Below, one piece after another: positions 10,056 to 21,968 of a stretch of DNA of 64,000 nucleotides (within the stretch, counting starts at the first letter, position 1; each line of letters begins with the position of its first letter). The notes below the pieces were generated by a model that was not told the DNA's origin, searched no databases, and saw only the letters and a list, made by a program, of their open reading frames with translations. The translations under genes and the position numbers were made by a program. The stretch is taken from the NCBI GenBank assembly GCA_029204225.1, contig CM055094.1:7103143-7167142 (forward strand), in the 5' to 3' direction. The DNA comes from Diphasiastrum complanatum. Lineage: Eukaryota > Streptophyta > Lycopodiopsida > Lycopodiales > Lycopodiaceae.

Positions 10056-11940
10056 ATCGAATAGCCAATTTTAAGTTGTCCAAGAAATGAGCTTATTCTC
10101 CCATGAACCACCCAACATTGTGACACGATAATACAATCTTTCTATAGGGACGCCATGGGAAGATTCGGATTGAAAGATAATACTGGTAAGCAATCATCCC
10201 ATCTGGTTGAAACTGATGCCAACTTGATCAAGTCTTTTGCAAAAATAGTCGATTGCCCAATGGTCAGATCTGGTGATGACCTGTACTCTTATGCATATGC
10301 TTGAATGGCACGGTTGAAATCCACTACGATCGACCAACTAAATGGTTGGTGGATTATGGGCCAATTTGGAGTATGGATGGTTAGTTTATCCATTGGCTTG
10401 GTACTCCCAAATGTTTTCAGTTATTCTTGCGTGGCATTGGAACATGGTATGGATCCACTCGGAGCTGGCGAGGGCTCGCTACATAACTCCTAATTGAGTC
10501 TCAAGTCTTTTCAAAAGTAGTCATGCGCCATGGTGGTTGCTACTCACGCAATGCAGATAGCTTATCCAGTTCCTTTTCTGCTTCTATTTTTGAAGTTTGG
10601 AATTTTATAACCCAACCACCCCTCGAGGATTCATACATATGCTGATGTAAGAATGTTTGTATCTGTTCCTCGATGGTGACCGATTTCTGAAACAATGGGA
10701 TGGCCCTTGATGTAGATGGTCTTGCGTCCGTGGCTTGAGAAGCCGGGGTTGCTTCTTCTTCTACCCTTTGATCCATGCCTATATCCATTTCACCCTGATC
10801 TTGTTGTGGAGGCAAGAAAGGTGACACTAGTGGTAGTTGAATTTAGGAGGTTGTCTCTAAAACTTGAGCAACGACTTTTTCATATTCTTTTATTATAGAC
10901 TTTGCCGTGGGGGGTGGCTTGGATAACTGGGATTAAAATGGTAGTTCCAATTGTCACATATTGCCCTTGGGAGGAATTAGAGGTGAGAGTTGTTGCAGTG
11001 GCTGAGGGTACGGAGAGTGGAGAGCGAGTTGTAACAGGGGATATGGGCGCAATTGACGATGGTGGTTGAGTGCGATGTCGAGATGTGGAAGGCGATGCGG
11101 GTGCGACAATCTCGCTTCGTACTCTCTACAACAACCTCTGAGAACTAAATGCTTGGCAGGATGAATCGGCTGGTGCTACTTCATAGGTGGCTAGCATGGA
11201 ATCAACGCAAAACCCGTGAACTTTATTGAATAAGTATGAGGCAGCTAAGGAGGACAGAAGAGAGCCAACAGTAAACTATTGTTTGGTATTACTCTTGATC
11301 ACTCTCTTCAGATCCCCGAAGACCGTCTTGTACCAGTCGTCGATTGCACGGTCTCCTTTTCTAGCACATAGTTAGATTCTACCAAGCGATGCAGGATATG
11401 GGAAGAGATCCTTTCCTTTCTGAGATTGCCAACCATCAAGCAACTATTCAGAAGCTATGTAGTATTGTGGAGAGACGGATCTCTAATGGCTTCTAGCAGG
11501 TAACCATCATTGGTGTGGTACTGATTGATGGTGGTGTGAACAAAAGGTTTCATTAGGGGATATTTTTACTCAAAATGGGCCCTTTGTCAAGATGCTTTTT
11601 TTTTACTTCACATGCTTTCAACGCTTATGTGTCCCAATCAATGGTGTCCATCTGTGACGAACTGTAACAATGGTTGACGGGCGAAAATTGTTTTTCCTTT
11701 CCCGGCCAAATTTTCGTGATTCTCAAATATCCCGTCGGGCAGAACAAACGATTGTGATTGGACCACAGTTGCTGCCCGAATACTCTTTTGTTGCCCGTCT
11801 TTGTACAGTCGAGGTTGATTTGACGTCAATAGTCGTAACTTCTTGTCATTCTTAGTTATACCTTTCATTCTCTTTGTTCTCCTTGTTCTTAGCCATAGAC
11901 ATTTTGGATTGTCATTCACGACCATTGTTTTACGACACAT
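10056..11940 (-). pseudogene. Decayed coding-like locus upstream of the 259-codon ORF
   Basis: Several minus-strand stretches read like protein in changing frames. At 11940-11640 is a basic segment with NQPRLYKDGQQKS and ARQPLLQFVTDGHH. Near 11560 is DKGPILSKNIPLMKPF, near 11490 NDGYLLEAIRDPSL, and near 11330 IDDWYKTVFGDLKRVIKS. From about 11180 to 10900 lies a Ser/Thr/Pro-rich linker. At 10827-10540 is a 95-codon frame ending in a coiled-coil-like TSKIEAEKELDKLSALRE. Stops and shifts separate them. The order suggests one long ancestral protein running into the 259-codon ORF. Parts of 11400-11560 also read plausibly on the plus strand, so strand assignment there is tentative. The family is not recognised. 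Confidence 0.35.
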
Positions 11941-12392
11941 AAATCATGTTCCCACATTATAGGGATTTTTGATGAGGTTGGCCACCTACTTTTGTAAGTC
12001 ACTTGACTTGAGCTACCAAGAGGATAATTATGCATGATCCAAGACTTTGATAGCCAGGTTTAGGGTCTACCCTAATGGCACTCTACCCTAATCTCATATC
12101 CGAGATCATTTCATATGGATTGAGGCTCATTTTGTACATACTTTGAGAGATTATCAAGAGATGGTGATTTTGGCAAGTTTGCTCTTTCATGAGGAATTGA
12201 TGCATGATGAATGTGATATTTTTTGTGTCTAATGAATAGATTTGAATCCAAACAAAGCACTATACTTTCCACATGTGTGAAAGGATGTGAGGATTAATTA
12301 ATTCTAGTGTGATTGTGGTGTTCAAAAGCTCTTGCCAAATAAGATGCAAAATAGGTAGAATTGTGTGCTACTTTTCTATCCATTAGATATAA
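11941..12392. other. Possible Ty3 LTR (end next to PBS); otherwise featureless
   Basis: AT-rich sequence preceding a primer-binding site at 12461. It is probably the 5' LTR of the Ty3 element to the right, but its 5' end and a second LTR were not found. Confidence 0.35.
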
Positions 12393-12710
12393 GTGAAATC
12401 TTTGATGTTTTTTCAATGTTTTAGTATCCAAATGAGGCTCATAACCTCTAATTTTAACGTGGTATCAAAGCCCAAATCCAAGCAATCACCTATTACAATC
12501 AATTCTATGATGTTTTTAGAGTCGAGTGTTGTGGGGCTATTTCCTACCCTAGCCTCAACCCAAGATCCAAGCACACAAGCATCAAGGAGACGAGGTCTCT
12601 TGTTATCAATCCTTTCAACACGAAAGTGGAAACCAAAAGCCCATATAGCATTATACATTTTGCACTACCACATGACAAACACGAATCTCATAAATAATCA
12701 CTTTGAATGA
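12393..12710 (+). pseudogene. Ty3/gypsy 5' leader and gag start with tRNA-iMet primer site
   Basis: TGGTATCAAAGCCC at about 12461 matches the plant retrotransposon primer-binding site for initiator tRNA-Met, so transcription runs left to right. The reading frame after it gives a short gag-like N-terminus containing STQASRRRG near 12570. A diverged second copy of the same stretch lies at 14915-14990, sharing AGATCCAAGCACACAAGCAT and the following bases. The frame ends at 12710. Confidence 0.5.
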
Positions 12711-12729
12711 ACATGGTGTTTCAAAATGA

Positions 12730-13158
12730 TTAAACAAATATTGTTATAAACAAGAATGTTCTAATAATAAAGTATCTCAAGAATAATACCTTCCAATATT
12801 CGTATCCTCTTGCAAAGTCCCATTCTATGTTTGATATTTTTTGTCCCTCTTTTGTTGCTTTTTGTAGTATCCCATGCATCCACTCTATAGTGCCTTGCTT
12901 GGGCAATGGCTCAACATCATGTGAACTTGTGGCCATGTGTCTACCTCTATTCTGTCGTTGGCGCTTTCTAGACAAGGCCCTCTCTTTTTTCTCTTCTTCA
13001 TATAGGTCTAACCATTTATCCATAACTCCACAATTATAAAGCATGAATGTAGAAATTTTGGCCTTCATGCAATTATTTACGATGATTTTCATAAACAATT
13101 TTTTTGAGACTATAAGAGTATCTTCCCACAAGATTTGGCCCGCACAAAAAACAAGCAT
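12730..13158 (-). pseudogene. Unidentified 142-codon frame beside the CACTA transposase
   Basis: Minus-strand frame just downstream of the TNP2 fragment and on the same strand. The central part has a charged segment (LYEEEKKERALSRKRQRQNR) and an IEWMHGILQKATKEGQK stretch. It may be a distal part of the CACTA element or unrelated. No domain is recognised. Confidence 0.3.
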
Positions 13159-13259
13159 TTTTTCCAGCCGTTTGAAAGCCTGCCCAACAAATGGATACTA
13201 TCAATCACTATTAAAAAAAGTATATGTCAAAAATTAATTATAGCCATTGTAGTATATAA

Positions 13260-14092
13260 TGTAAATGTCAAGAATTACTAGTCGTATGTAATTGTAAACA
13301 AACTCCTATGTACACAAGATAGACATTGTTTGAATGATTACATGAGCATTCACGTAATCCTGGATAGTCATGCATTGTCCACATTACTATGGCATGTAGT
13401 GTAAACTCCCTCTCATGTAAGGGGCGCGAAATGTCATATGCTTTTATCCCCTTCCACAAATCTACCAAGTCGTCAATAAGCGGCTCAAGATACACTTCCA
13501 TGTTCTTAACCTTGCATTGGCTAGGCATTAGAAGTGCCAACGTAATGTGTCTCTTTTTTATACTCAACCAAGGAGGAATACTATAATCTACCAAGCAAAC
13601 AGGCCAAATGGACCACGTAGTTGTTCATACAGCAAAGGGGTTCACACCATCTATTGCAAGACCAAATCTCACATTTCTTGACTCATTGGCAATGCTTGGA
13701 TACTCTTTGTTGATGTGTTTCCATGCAGGTGAATCTAAAGGTACCCTCGTCATCCCATCTGTAGAGGTATGGTGTGCATGCCAGTCCATAAGTTTTGTAA
13801 GATATTTAAAACAAAATAAATGTTGCAATCATGGAATTACTGGAAAATGTCATAAAACTTTGCACGGAATGGTTGCCCCTTGCAAATCATCTCTATATCG
13901 AGGAGTATCACAAATGGGACAGAGCCTTGAGTGATTCGTGCCTTCCTCGATATAAAATACAATCTTTTGGACATGTATGATATTGCTTGTAGTCCACATC
14001 CCGATGTTAGACAACATCTTTTGTGCCTCATCTCTTGTCTCAGACATTACATTCCCTTCTAAGAGAATTTTGATTTTCAATAGTCTGTACAT
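13260..14092 (-). pseudogene. CACTA (En/Spm) TNP2-like transposase fragment
   Basis: Minus-strand TNP2 domain in order: CPICDTPRYRDDLQGATIP near 13900, then a frame break. HLFCFKYLTKLMDWHAHHT is near 13820, RVPLDSPAWKHINKEYP near 13750, ESRNVRFGLAIDGVNPF near 13670, PPWLSIKKRHITLALL near 13570, MEVYLEPLIDDLVDLWKGI near 13480, and FTLHAIVMWTMHDYPGLREC near 13380. These match the diagnostic TNP2 series (NVRLGLASDGFNPF, IDVYLAPLIDEL, LWTINDFPAYGNLSG). The GPNIDAR and MHIEKN blocks that should follow are missing here, though they are present in the related copy at 41.0-42.1 kb. Stops at about 13625 and 13848 break the frame. CACTA termini were not found nearby. Confidence 0.85.
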
Positions 14093-15100
14093 GACAAACT
14101 GTCCATACTTTTAAGCATATCCATGCTTTCATATTTCACCAGAAGCCTAATGTGACACCTACATGGGTAGCATAAATTATTACCATGGTTGAAATTGCAA
14201 ATATGTAGATATTAGGGCATGTATGTGCCATGCTAATCCTTATACCTATTTTGCATACGTAAAAGCTAGTTTTGTATCGCTATAGTTAGTTCTAAGCAAA
14301 TTCATGTTATATAGAACATTAGATTCAACTCATGGTATATATGACTTCGTTTTGGATAGGTTTAGTTTCTTGCTTATGAGGGACTTTCAAGATTTTTACT
14401 AGGTATTAGGGCAGATCCATGCCATTCTAATCCTTATGTAAAAATTTCGTATCTTACACATATCCATGCTATCTAAGAACGTTATATTAAAAACCCTAAT
14501 TATGGATCTAGGCATGAACTACTGAAGAATAGTGTGAAAGAGTTGTTAGACTGGTTTTTAATAATATTTGAAGGCATATTAGTCAGGTTTTAGCTTGAAT
14601 GTCATTATATATGATACATGAAAACTCATGGGGTCTACTGCATCCATCCTCAAAAGGCATGTTTCGACCAAAGAAAAAGAGAAAGATGACATTCAAATCT
14701 TAAAGTTGCAACAATAGTTAGATACGTAAGTAGAATGGAAGAATCATCTCCTGAGTATCTGTCATTAAGAGGATGCAACAAAACCATGTCCATGATGTAT
14801 GTGGTTTGTATATAACTCGGAAATCGTCAAAATAAGTCATACATGGATGATTGTAGACATGGTTTCTTGAGAGGATGTCATGTTATTACCATGAGGAGTT
14901 TGTGTTCTTTAGAACATGTAGTGGGCATTTCCTATTCTACCCTGAATCCTAGATCCAAGCACACAAGCATCAAGGAGATGATGAGGATTAACTAGTTGTC
15001 ATGCAAAGATTCATTCCCATGAGAGTGATGGCATATTTTATAATCCAGCAAATGCATATGATTCATATCTATAATTTGGTACACACTTTGGAAGAAGCTA
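14093..15100. other. Non-coding, with a diverged internal duplication
   Basis: Two related stretches start at about 14211 (TTAGGGCATGTATGTGCCAT) and 14406 (TTAGGGCAGATCCATGCCAT), each followed by CTAATCCTTAT, roughly 195 bp apart. At 14915-14990 lies the second copy of the gag start described at 12.5 kb. No intact ORF. Confidence 0.5.
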
Positions 15101-16985
15101 TCTAAGTGGTTAATGCCTATGATGCCGTTGTAGCTTCATGCAAGCATACCCTCCACCAAACGGCCTTAAACGGCCTCGAAGTAAAAGAGTGAAAAATACA
15201 AAAAATGAAAAGAATTTTTTTGAAAAACTTCATGTTGTTGCTCATTAGAAAAAAAAAAAAACCTATGGTAAAAGACAAAACTCGCAAATTGGCTGTTAAG
15301 GAAAATTTATGTTTCCTTTGCAATAAACCTAGGCATTCCACAAAATGGTGTCTCGAGCAACATGATGAAACATGATGATGTAAATACTCGCAGATACATT
15401 TGAGATCAATTTGGTTGGTAATTGTGCGTGCTCTTGTAATTTTAGCACACTATCTTTCGGTCCCAATCATTTGTTTAGAGCTAGAGGCAAAGTATTAGGA
15501 AAAGACATAAATGAGTTGTTGAATTTTAGTAGCAGTCACAATTTTATCAACACTTAGGTTGTGCAGAAGCTCTCGATGCCCACGATGGCCAGTACATGGT
15601 CCACTTAGCCTTGGGTCAAACATAGAAGCTTGGAATGTCAGAGTCCCCGATCTAGAGCTCTGAATGCAGGACTATGCTAAGTAGATCACCTCCATGTCAT
15701 GAATCTTAATCGCACATATATAATTATATAATATGAATGGTTTTTAGTAAATTTGATAGTAATGTCTCTATTTTTGGAGAAACTGATGTAGTTCCATCAT
15801 CAATGATTTCATTGGTTGAATAACAAAAATTTGAATTATTTTGACTATGAATTGTTTCATCTTGCTTTACAGCCTAGATGTTGTTAATGTGTTTCTTAAT
15901 TGCAACACCGAAATTTTCATCAAGAAGAATAAATAGTGCAAAACTTAAAACAACAATTCAATGTTTTTAAAGAACTCCACATAGTTTACCACCCATTTAG
16001 TTTGTAGATCACAAGATTGAACTTATTCCTAGTAGCCACCCTATTTTCCAACATGCATATAAGTTTAGTCAAAGGGAAGAGGAGGAAGTTGCTAGGAAAA
16101 TTGAAGAATACCATAAGATGGGACATATTAGGGCTAGTAAATCACCATGGGGAGCGCAGGTCCTACTTAAGAGCAAGAAGGACAAAGGTTTTTGCATGTG
16201 TGTTGATTACAAAGGTTTAAATAAAATCATGGTTAAAAGTAAATACCTGCTTCCTAGAATGGATGATCTCATATATCAATTATGTGGAGTGAGATTATTC
16301 ACTAAGATTGATCTTGGTATGGGATATCATCATATCAAGATACATTCAGATGTTGTGCCAAAGACTAGTTTTAGAATTCGGTATGGCCATTATGAGCTCT
16401 TAGTTTTATCTTTTGGATTGAACAATGCTCCGATTGCATAAGAATCTAAGTGCGAATTCTTTTGAAAATAATTCCTTTACCTTGGTAATAAGATCACCAT
16501 TGAGGGGATTACGATTGATGAGAAAAAGTTAAAGATTGTTATGGAATGGCCAATTTTTGGAACCATATGTGAACTAAATTGTTTTGGGGGATTCACTATG
16601 TTCTTCCAAATGAATATACAAAAATTGCCACCCCGATCAACAAGTCATTAAAAGGGGTTAATTGCTGGAAATGTAGGCCAAGCCCTCCAATCAAATGGAA
16701 TGAGAAATTAGATGAGAGCCTCGGGAAACTCAAACTCCTAGTTGTCTCAACTTCTATGTTAATGATAGCTAATTTGGACCTCCCATTCTTCGTTACTATA
16801 TATGTGAGTGATACAACTATTGGAGAGGTTTTGTTGCAAGTCGATCGGCTCATTGCATTTGAAAGTAAGAAAGCTATCTAATGTATAGGTTAGATATACT
16901 ACTCATGAAAATGAGTTATTTGTCATAATTCATACGTTCAAAATATGGAGAATCTATATGGTAGTAATTTTGTGGTGAATAAGGG
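15101..16985 (+). pseudogene. Ty3/gypsy gag-pol remnant
   Basis: Plus-strand Ty3 order is preserved. A gag zinc knuckle CFLCNKPRHSTKWC (CX2CX4HX4C) lies near 15315. A degenerate aspartic-protease stretch FSSSHNFINT near 15525 stands where DSGSTHNFI is expected. RT follows from about 16010 with KMGHIRASKSPWGAQVLL, KGFCMCVDYKGLNK, FTKIDLGMGYHHIKI and TSFRIRYGHYELLVLSFGL. The RT palm YVDD region is deleted after 16440. A short TIEGITIDEKKLKIV segment follows. The RNase H region lies near 16680-16950 with PPIKWNEKLDESLGKLK, VTIYVSDTTIGEVLLQ and AFESKKAI. Frame changes and stops are many. The PBS at 12461 may belong to this element, with the CACTA fragment inserted between. Confidence 0.85.
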
Positions 16986-18040
16986 TCACCAACCATTTGA
17001 AATATTTCTACAATCAAAATGATCTGAGAGGAAGAGTTCATCATCTCTCTCCTCTTGTGAGTGCGCCCTACTATGCTTCCATCCTTCGAGATCTATCATA
17101 TGGTAAGAGGTTTATCCTATTTCATTAGAATGCTATCACCCTTTGTTGCTTTAAACACTTAAATTTATGCTTCTTTGTTGCTATTGGTGATGTGTTTACT
17201 CATAGCTTTTCACAATAAGCAAAATGTATGTTGAAAGATTGTTATGATGTCTCGCTCACAAATGATGGACCATCAATCACCTTTTTTCACTTCAAAAAAT
17301 GGATCTATTTGCCTTACAGGCAACGGTGGACCATTCTTAATCTCTTTCACCTTTAAAAACGGTTTTCTATGACTTATTAACAGCAATGGACCACAATTAA
17401 TCTTTGTTGACACTTGATGTATGGTAGCTGCCTACCAGACAGCAATGCAAACCAAAAGATCTTTGCTTGTTTATAGCTTATACGTATGCTAGATAGCAAT
17501 CAAGTTGAAACTAAGTAATGATAGTTGTTGTCCATGGATGGATATTAGGCTCAAAAAACACCTTTTTTATGAAGAATTTTTTATTTGCCTACTTCCTATC
17601 CAAGCGATGGACTGTAGGAAGCTCATAAACATTCATATGATCCCACAACAAGATTGTTTAGAACAAGGCTAATTGATTTAATGTTGTGTGGAAAGCGACC
17701 TACCACTCACATTATGATTCATAGTATCTCTTCCACTAATTCAACTTGTTTTTTCAAATACTATGCACTTCTCGTAGTGATTTTGTAGCATTTGATACTA
17801 AATGATCATCTATGATTTGTGAAAATGTAACATTCTTTGTTACTACGGCCTACAGTCATTTAGCTTCGAATTCAAATTATGCATTGCTAACTCTCTATAC
17901 AGGTATGTCATTTTATCACTAAAAAGTTATGCCATTTTTAGTGTGGAATCAAAATGTGGACTCAAAAAGTTACGTTACATAGATTTCAAATTTGAGTTTA
18001 GCAGGTCTACCTAAAAGGATTAGACGCGAGCTTAAATGCC
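16986..18040. other. Non-coding; short repeated ATGGACCA motif
   Basis: AT-rich. The words GATGGACCATCAAT, GGTGGACCATTCTTAAT and AATGGACCACAATTAAT recur about 60 bp apart between 17260 and 17400. Around 17960-18005 is a segment related to part of the TIR element at 25.8 kb (TAGATTTCAAATTTGAGT). Confidence 0.45.
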
Positions 18041-18750
18041 AAACCGATTATGTGTCTTTACGACACGCTATGGATGATGCAATATGAGAGGAGGATGAAA
18101 ATTCAGATGATGAACCAAGTATTTGAATGCTGCCATATACAATGGGAAAACTACCACAACATCCACCACTATTGCATCCACAAATATCAATGCAACAATA
18201 GAGTTGATGATTAACAAATTTGAAAAACTTGGTCAAAAGCAGGAGATGAAAACATTGGAAGAGCAACAGGCTAAGAGTGACAAAGCAGGTGAGGAGTTTG
18301 CTAAGACTTTTTCTAGCAGAGAAAATGTTTGGTGTGCGATATGCGTGGAGAATTACACCATAAATGAGTGTCCAACAAAATGAAAAGACGAATGACGGAT
18401 AATATTTGTCATCTCTGTGCAAATAATATATGATGATGATGTGAAATCTTTACAAATGAGGCTTTGCATAAACTTTGTGAAACCAGATTGATGGAAGTCT
18501 AGCAGTACAGAAAGCTCGTCGCAAGGCATGGCATGATCATCGTTTACACAAAAAAGACCTAAAGGAAACAGATCTAGCATTGATGTATAAGACTAAATTG
18601 ATCAAAGAGAAACTGAAATTTATAGCTGAAGGACCATACAAAGTTAAGGAAATAATGTTGTATGGAACAGTTATTTTGGAACACCTGGATGGATATGATA
18701 CCCTAGTGAATGGTAGTGGACTACTCAAGTTTTGGCAGCCAGTTTAGCCA
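18041..18750 (+). pseudogene. Ty3/gypsy fragments: gag knuckle and integrase tail fused
   Basis: The frame at 18123-18383 has a coiled-coil-like stretch ending in a knuckle-like WCAICVENYTINECP (near 18330). From about 18500 another frame gives AWHDHRLHKKDLKETDLALM, IAEGPYKVKEIM and DTLVNGSGLLKFWQP, the characteristic C-terminal GPY/F region of a Ty3 integrase. Protease, RT and the integrase core are missing between them, so the locus is a deletion product. Confidence 0.75.
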
Positions 18751-19588
18751 GCATGATCAAAAATCTCCTTACTTTTGTTGTTTTGAAAATTTTGTTGTTT
18801 TTCACTACTTGTTGATTCTTTTTTTAGAAAAGACAGCATCTTTCCAAAAAAAAAAGAGAAGAAAAAGAATGATGAGCAAAAGTCAAGAAGTCACCAGATC
18901 CAAAAAAAAATGAAAGAAAGTATTTTCAAGAATCAATTTTTGATGAAAAATGACTTAAGACATCACTTTTTTAGTCAGATCTTGAACAAATAGTCATATG
19001 AACCTTTGCCGAGTTGCTAGATCATACATCCAATTCAGATTCACCTATATTGAGTTGGGAGAAAGTTATTTTCCAGAGTAAGTACATGTTTTGAAGTCAG
19101 ATGAGAGTTCGGAAGCCTACTACTTTAACAACCTTCGCTGAGCATGTTACCCTCATTATGAGCCTTCATCGACATGACAGATGGATTTAGAATGCCAAAA
19201 TTAGGTTGGACATAGTATCAGATCTTAGATTTTTTTATTAAATACAGTACCTAGGCAAAGGATGCACTTAGGCGAGAGTTGAACCCTCCCGAGACCTTCA
19301 AAACCTTCACCCAGTTACACCATTGGTCAAGAACCTTCGCCGAATTCTAGAAGCTATTTTTACAAAACTGAACGTGCCTGCAATGTTGTCCAAAACTGAT
19401 GAGCCAAACTAGTACTTTGTCTAATAGACCCTCAAAATTAGCCTATGAAAGGGCTGAATTAGATTTCATTTCTCACTTGTGCTAGCAAAGCTCTCGAGAA
19501 TTTTTCCATGACCAAACTTTTTCGAAACTGTTTTACAGCTTTTTGATACACTCTCAAGTCTTTTACTCTCAGTTTTACTTGTAACATC
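18751..19588. other. Non-coding; A-rich tract and repeated AACCTTCGCCGA
   Basis: A-rich tracts lie at about 18845-18915. AACCTTTGCCGAG, AACCTTCGCTGAG and AACCTTCGCCGAA recur at about 18991, 19129 and 19332, with a weaker copy at about 19302. It is probably LTR or leader sequence. No ORF. Confidence 0.45.
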
Positions 19589-19942
19589 ATGTCTTCAGAG
19601 ATACTAGTACCTCAACTTGCTCTGTTGTTTTACATGATGTTCCAACCTCAACGGACATCATCGCTTCCTAGCACAAGCAAGGTGGCGGAATGGATGAATC
19701 TTGCTGAGCCCTTGCTCACAGAAATGGGGATCCATGAGCATGCCTTTTCAAATAAAATAAGTATGGAGTTTATTACTATGGCGTTTAGTACTCGGAATGA
19801 AGCCAAGTCTAGGTTTTATATTATCTTCCAAGGAGCCACCCACAAGGTGCGGGTCACTGAGGCTGCTCTTGCTACCGTAGGTATCATTTCTGGGTCTCCA
19901 CAAAATCCAAACCACAAGCATGCCAAATCTGTCATCCATTAG
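19589..19942 (+). CDS. Unrecognised 117-codon ORF, possibly a gag-like leader ORF
   Basis: ATG-started frame with a soluble-protein composition: VAEWMNLAEPLLTEMGIHEH, then ISMEFITMAFSTRNEAKSRF, and VRVTEAALATVGIISG near the end. Coding-like sequence may continue after the stop. No domain is recognised. Its position beside retroelement debris suggests an element-borne ORF. Confidence 0.3.
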   Translation: MSSEILVPQLALLFYMMFQPQRTSSLPSTSKVAEWMNLAEPLLTEMGIHEHAFSNKISMEFITMAFSTRNEAKSRFYIIFQGATHKVRVTEAALATVGIISGSPQNPNHKHAKSVIH

Positions 19943-20044
19943 GTGAAATATGGGCTCAAAATGGGCCCTTTAAGAAATTTCACTTTAGAGAGAGGTTATG
20001 TAGAGAGAGAATGCAAACTGATAAGCTGAATATTGTTGTAAATG

Positions 20045-21825
20045 TATTCAATTGGCCTTGCAGAAAGCTTTGAACTTGCTGGAGATAAATACTCCCCTTG
20101 CATCAGAGCATAGAGCTTGGGTTCTTCTCTGGGTCATTTTTTCTGATGATGCCTTGAATTGCACAAAAAACTTGAGAGTCTCAGATTTGTTCTTCAAGAA
20201 ATGTGTTGCAGTCCTCCGAGAGAAGTCATCAATGATAGTCAGCAAATAGACAGCCCCCCCTGTGAAATAGTCTGCATAGGACCACAAATGTCCATGTATA
20301 CAAGATCTAATGAACTTTTAGAAGAACGAACTGAATCGGAAGTGTCTGGAGTTCTAGCATGCTTGCTGGAAATACAACTTTCGCATGAAAAATTCAATTT
20401 TCTAATGAAGGGTAGATCTTGTACTAGATTTTGTTTCGACATTTGCTGAATACAATTGGAATTTAAATGGCCTAATCTGAAATGCCAAAGCATCTCAATT
20501 GATTCAGAAGTTGAAGTAAAAAGAGCTTGACTACTTGTAGAATAGGAGTGATTGATTTTGTACAAATTGTCACACGTTCTACTGAAAGTAATAACTTTCC
20601 TAGATTCGTCAAAAATAGTACAACTCTGTCTATCAAATTCGACCCTCTGTCCCGAATCTGTGATTCTACTAACTGAGAGCAAGTTTCTGTTCAGATTTGG
20701 AATGTGAAGAACATTGGACAAAAACATTACATCACCTCTCTAGAATTCGATTTTGATTGTTTTTACACCCTCGATTGTATGAGTTGAGTTATCTCCAAGT
20801 TGCACAACTGTAGGATGGGTGTATGACTTATAGTCATGGAACCAGTGTCGATGGTGAGTCATGTGTTGTGATGCACCTGAGTCCAAGTACCAGGAATCGA
20901 TATCATGTTGTTCTTCGACTTTGGTCAAGAAGGCACCTTCATCTTCCTCCTGTTGCTGGATCGAGTGACTAGTAGAAGCAGCATGTGCTTGTTATTGAAA
21001 CTACTGCTTCATTTCGTTATTGTATTGCAGTGTTCTGCAATCCTTGAGAAGGTGACCAGTCCTCTTACAGTACTTACAGAATAGATTATGTCTTGGTTGG
21101 AATGATGAAGGTTCTGAAGTTGATGCTTCATTTGGTACAAGCCGCTGCATGTTGCTCTTTTTGTCAGGATAATCTGACTGTGTAGATCTCTTGGATCTAA
21201 ACTTCTGATTTTTTGAATATAGAACTTGAGGATCCGATCCTGAGCCTAAGAAGGATGCTGATCTTCTGATCTCCTCTTGTAGGAGCAGCGAAATTACTTT
21301 TGATAGAGTGAGGTGCTCCTGGATAGAAATTGCCATTACCCAATTTTCATAGGCTTCAAGTAGACTCAATAATAGAGTCATAAGTGCATCAGAATCTTCT
21401 CTGACTGAGCCGGTTGTAGTCATCTACTCCATAAGATTTTTGAAAGTGTTGACGTGACTCGAAACACTATCTGCATCAGACATTCTGAGGGTGAAAATTT
21501 TTTTCCTCAGATGGAGCTTGGATGTAACGTCTCTAATGTCGTAGAGAGTTTCTAGGATGTCCCATGCATCCTTAGCGGTCTGAGCAGCACATATGTGGCT
21601 GATCTGAGTATCCTTGATATTGAGGGTGATTATGACAAATGCTTTGCCATCTCTCAGTCTCCACTTGGTGATGACGACTGCATCACCTTCTGGTTTGAGC
21701 TCTGTGCCATCAACGATGTCCCATAGTTCTTTGGCTAGAAGTATAACCTTCATCTTGAATTTTCAGAGATGGTAGTTATCTCCATCGAGTTTGTCAATGA
21801 GAGATGAACTAGATGATGGATCCAT
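20045..21825 (-). pseudogene. Ty1/copia gag-protease-integrase, truncated
   Basis: Minus-strand copia polyprotein beginning MDPSSSSSLIDKLDGDNYHL at 21825, followed by a stop where Trp is expected. The UBN2-type gag covers 21750-21000 and ends in a zinc knuckle CKYCKRTGHLLKDC near 21070. Protease follows near 20900 with WYLDSGASQHMTHHRHW, intact at DSGAS. The GAG-pre-integrase segment comes next with LWHFRLGHLNSNCIQQM near 20480 and CESCISSKHARTP. The integrase core has LLTIIDDFSRRTATHFL near 20240 and a degenerate CSDARGVFISSKFKAFCKAN where homology ends at about 20045. RT, RNase H and the 3' LTR are missing. Breaks at 21000, 21424 and 20730 interrupt the frame. Confidence 0.9.
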
Positions 21826-21956
21826 TTTGGTTGAACGAGATTGTTGGTAGAAACAACGATGGTCGAAATACTGTTGGCTGCGCGCTTGCTAGAAAGACAT
21901 CTTGATAGAAACAAGACTGATAATCCGCAATAGAAATACAGATTACTGAAATGCCC

Positions 21957-21968
21957 GCTTTGATACCA
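21957..21968 (-). other. Primer-binding site (tRNA-iMet)
   Basis: Minus-strand TGGTATCAAAGC directly abuts the LTR end, the usual arrangement in plant copia elements. It fixes the orientation and the LTR 3' boundary. Confidence 0.85.
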
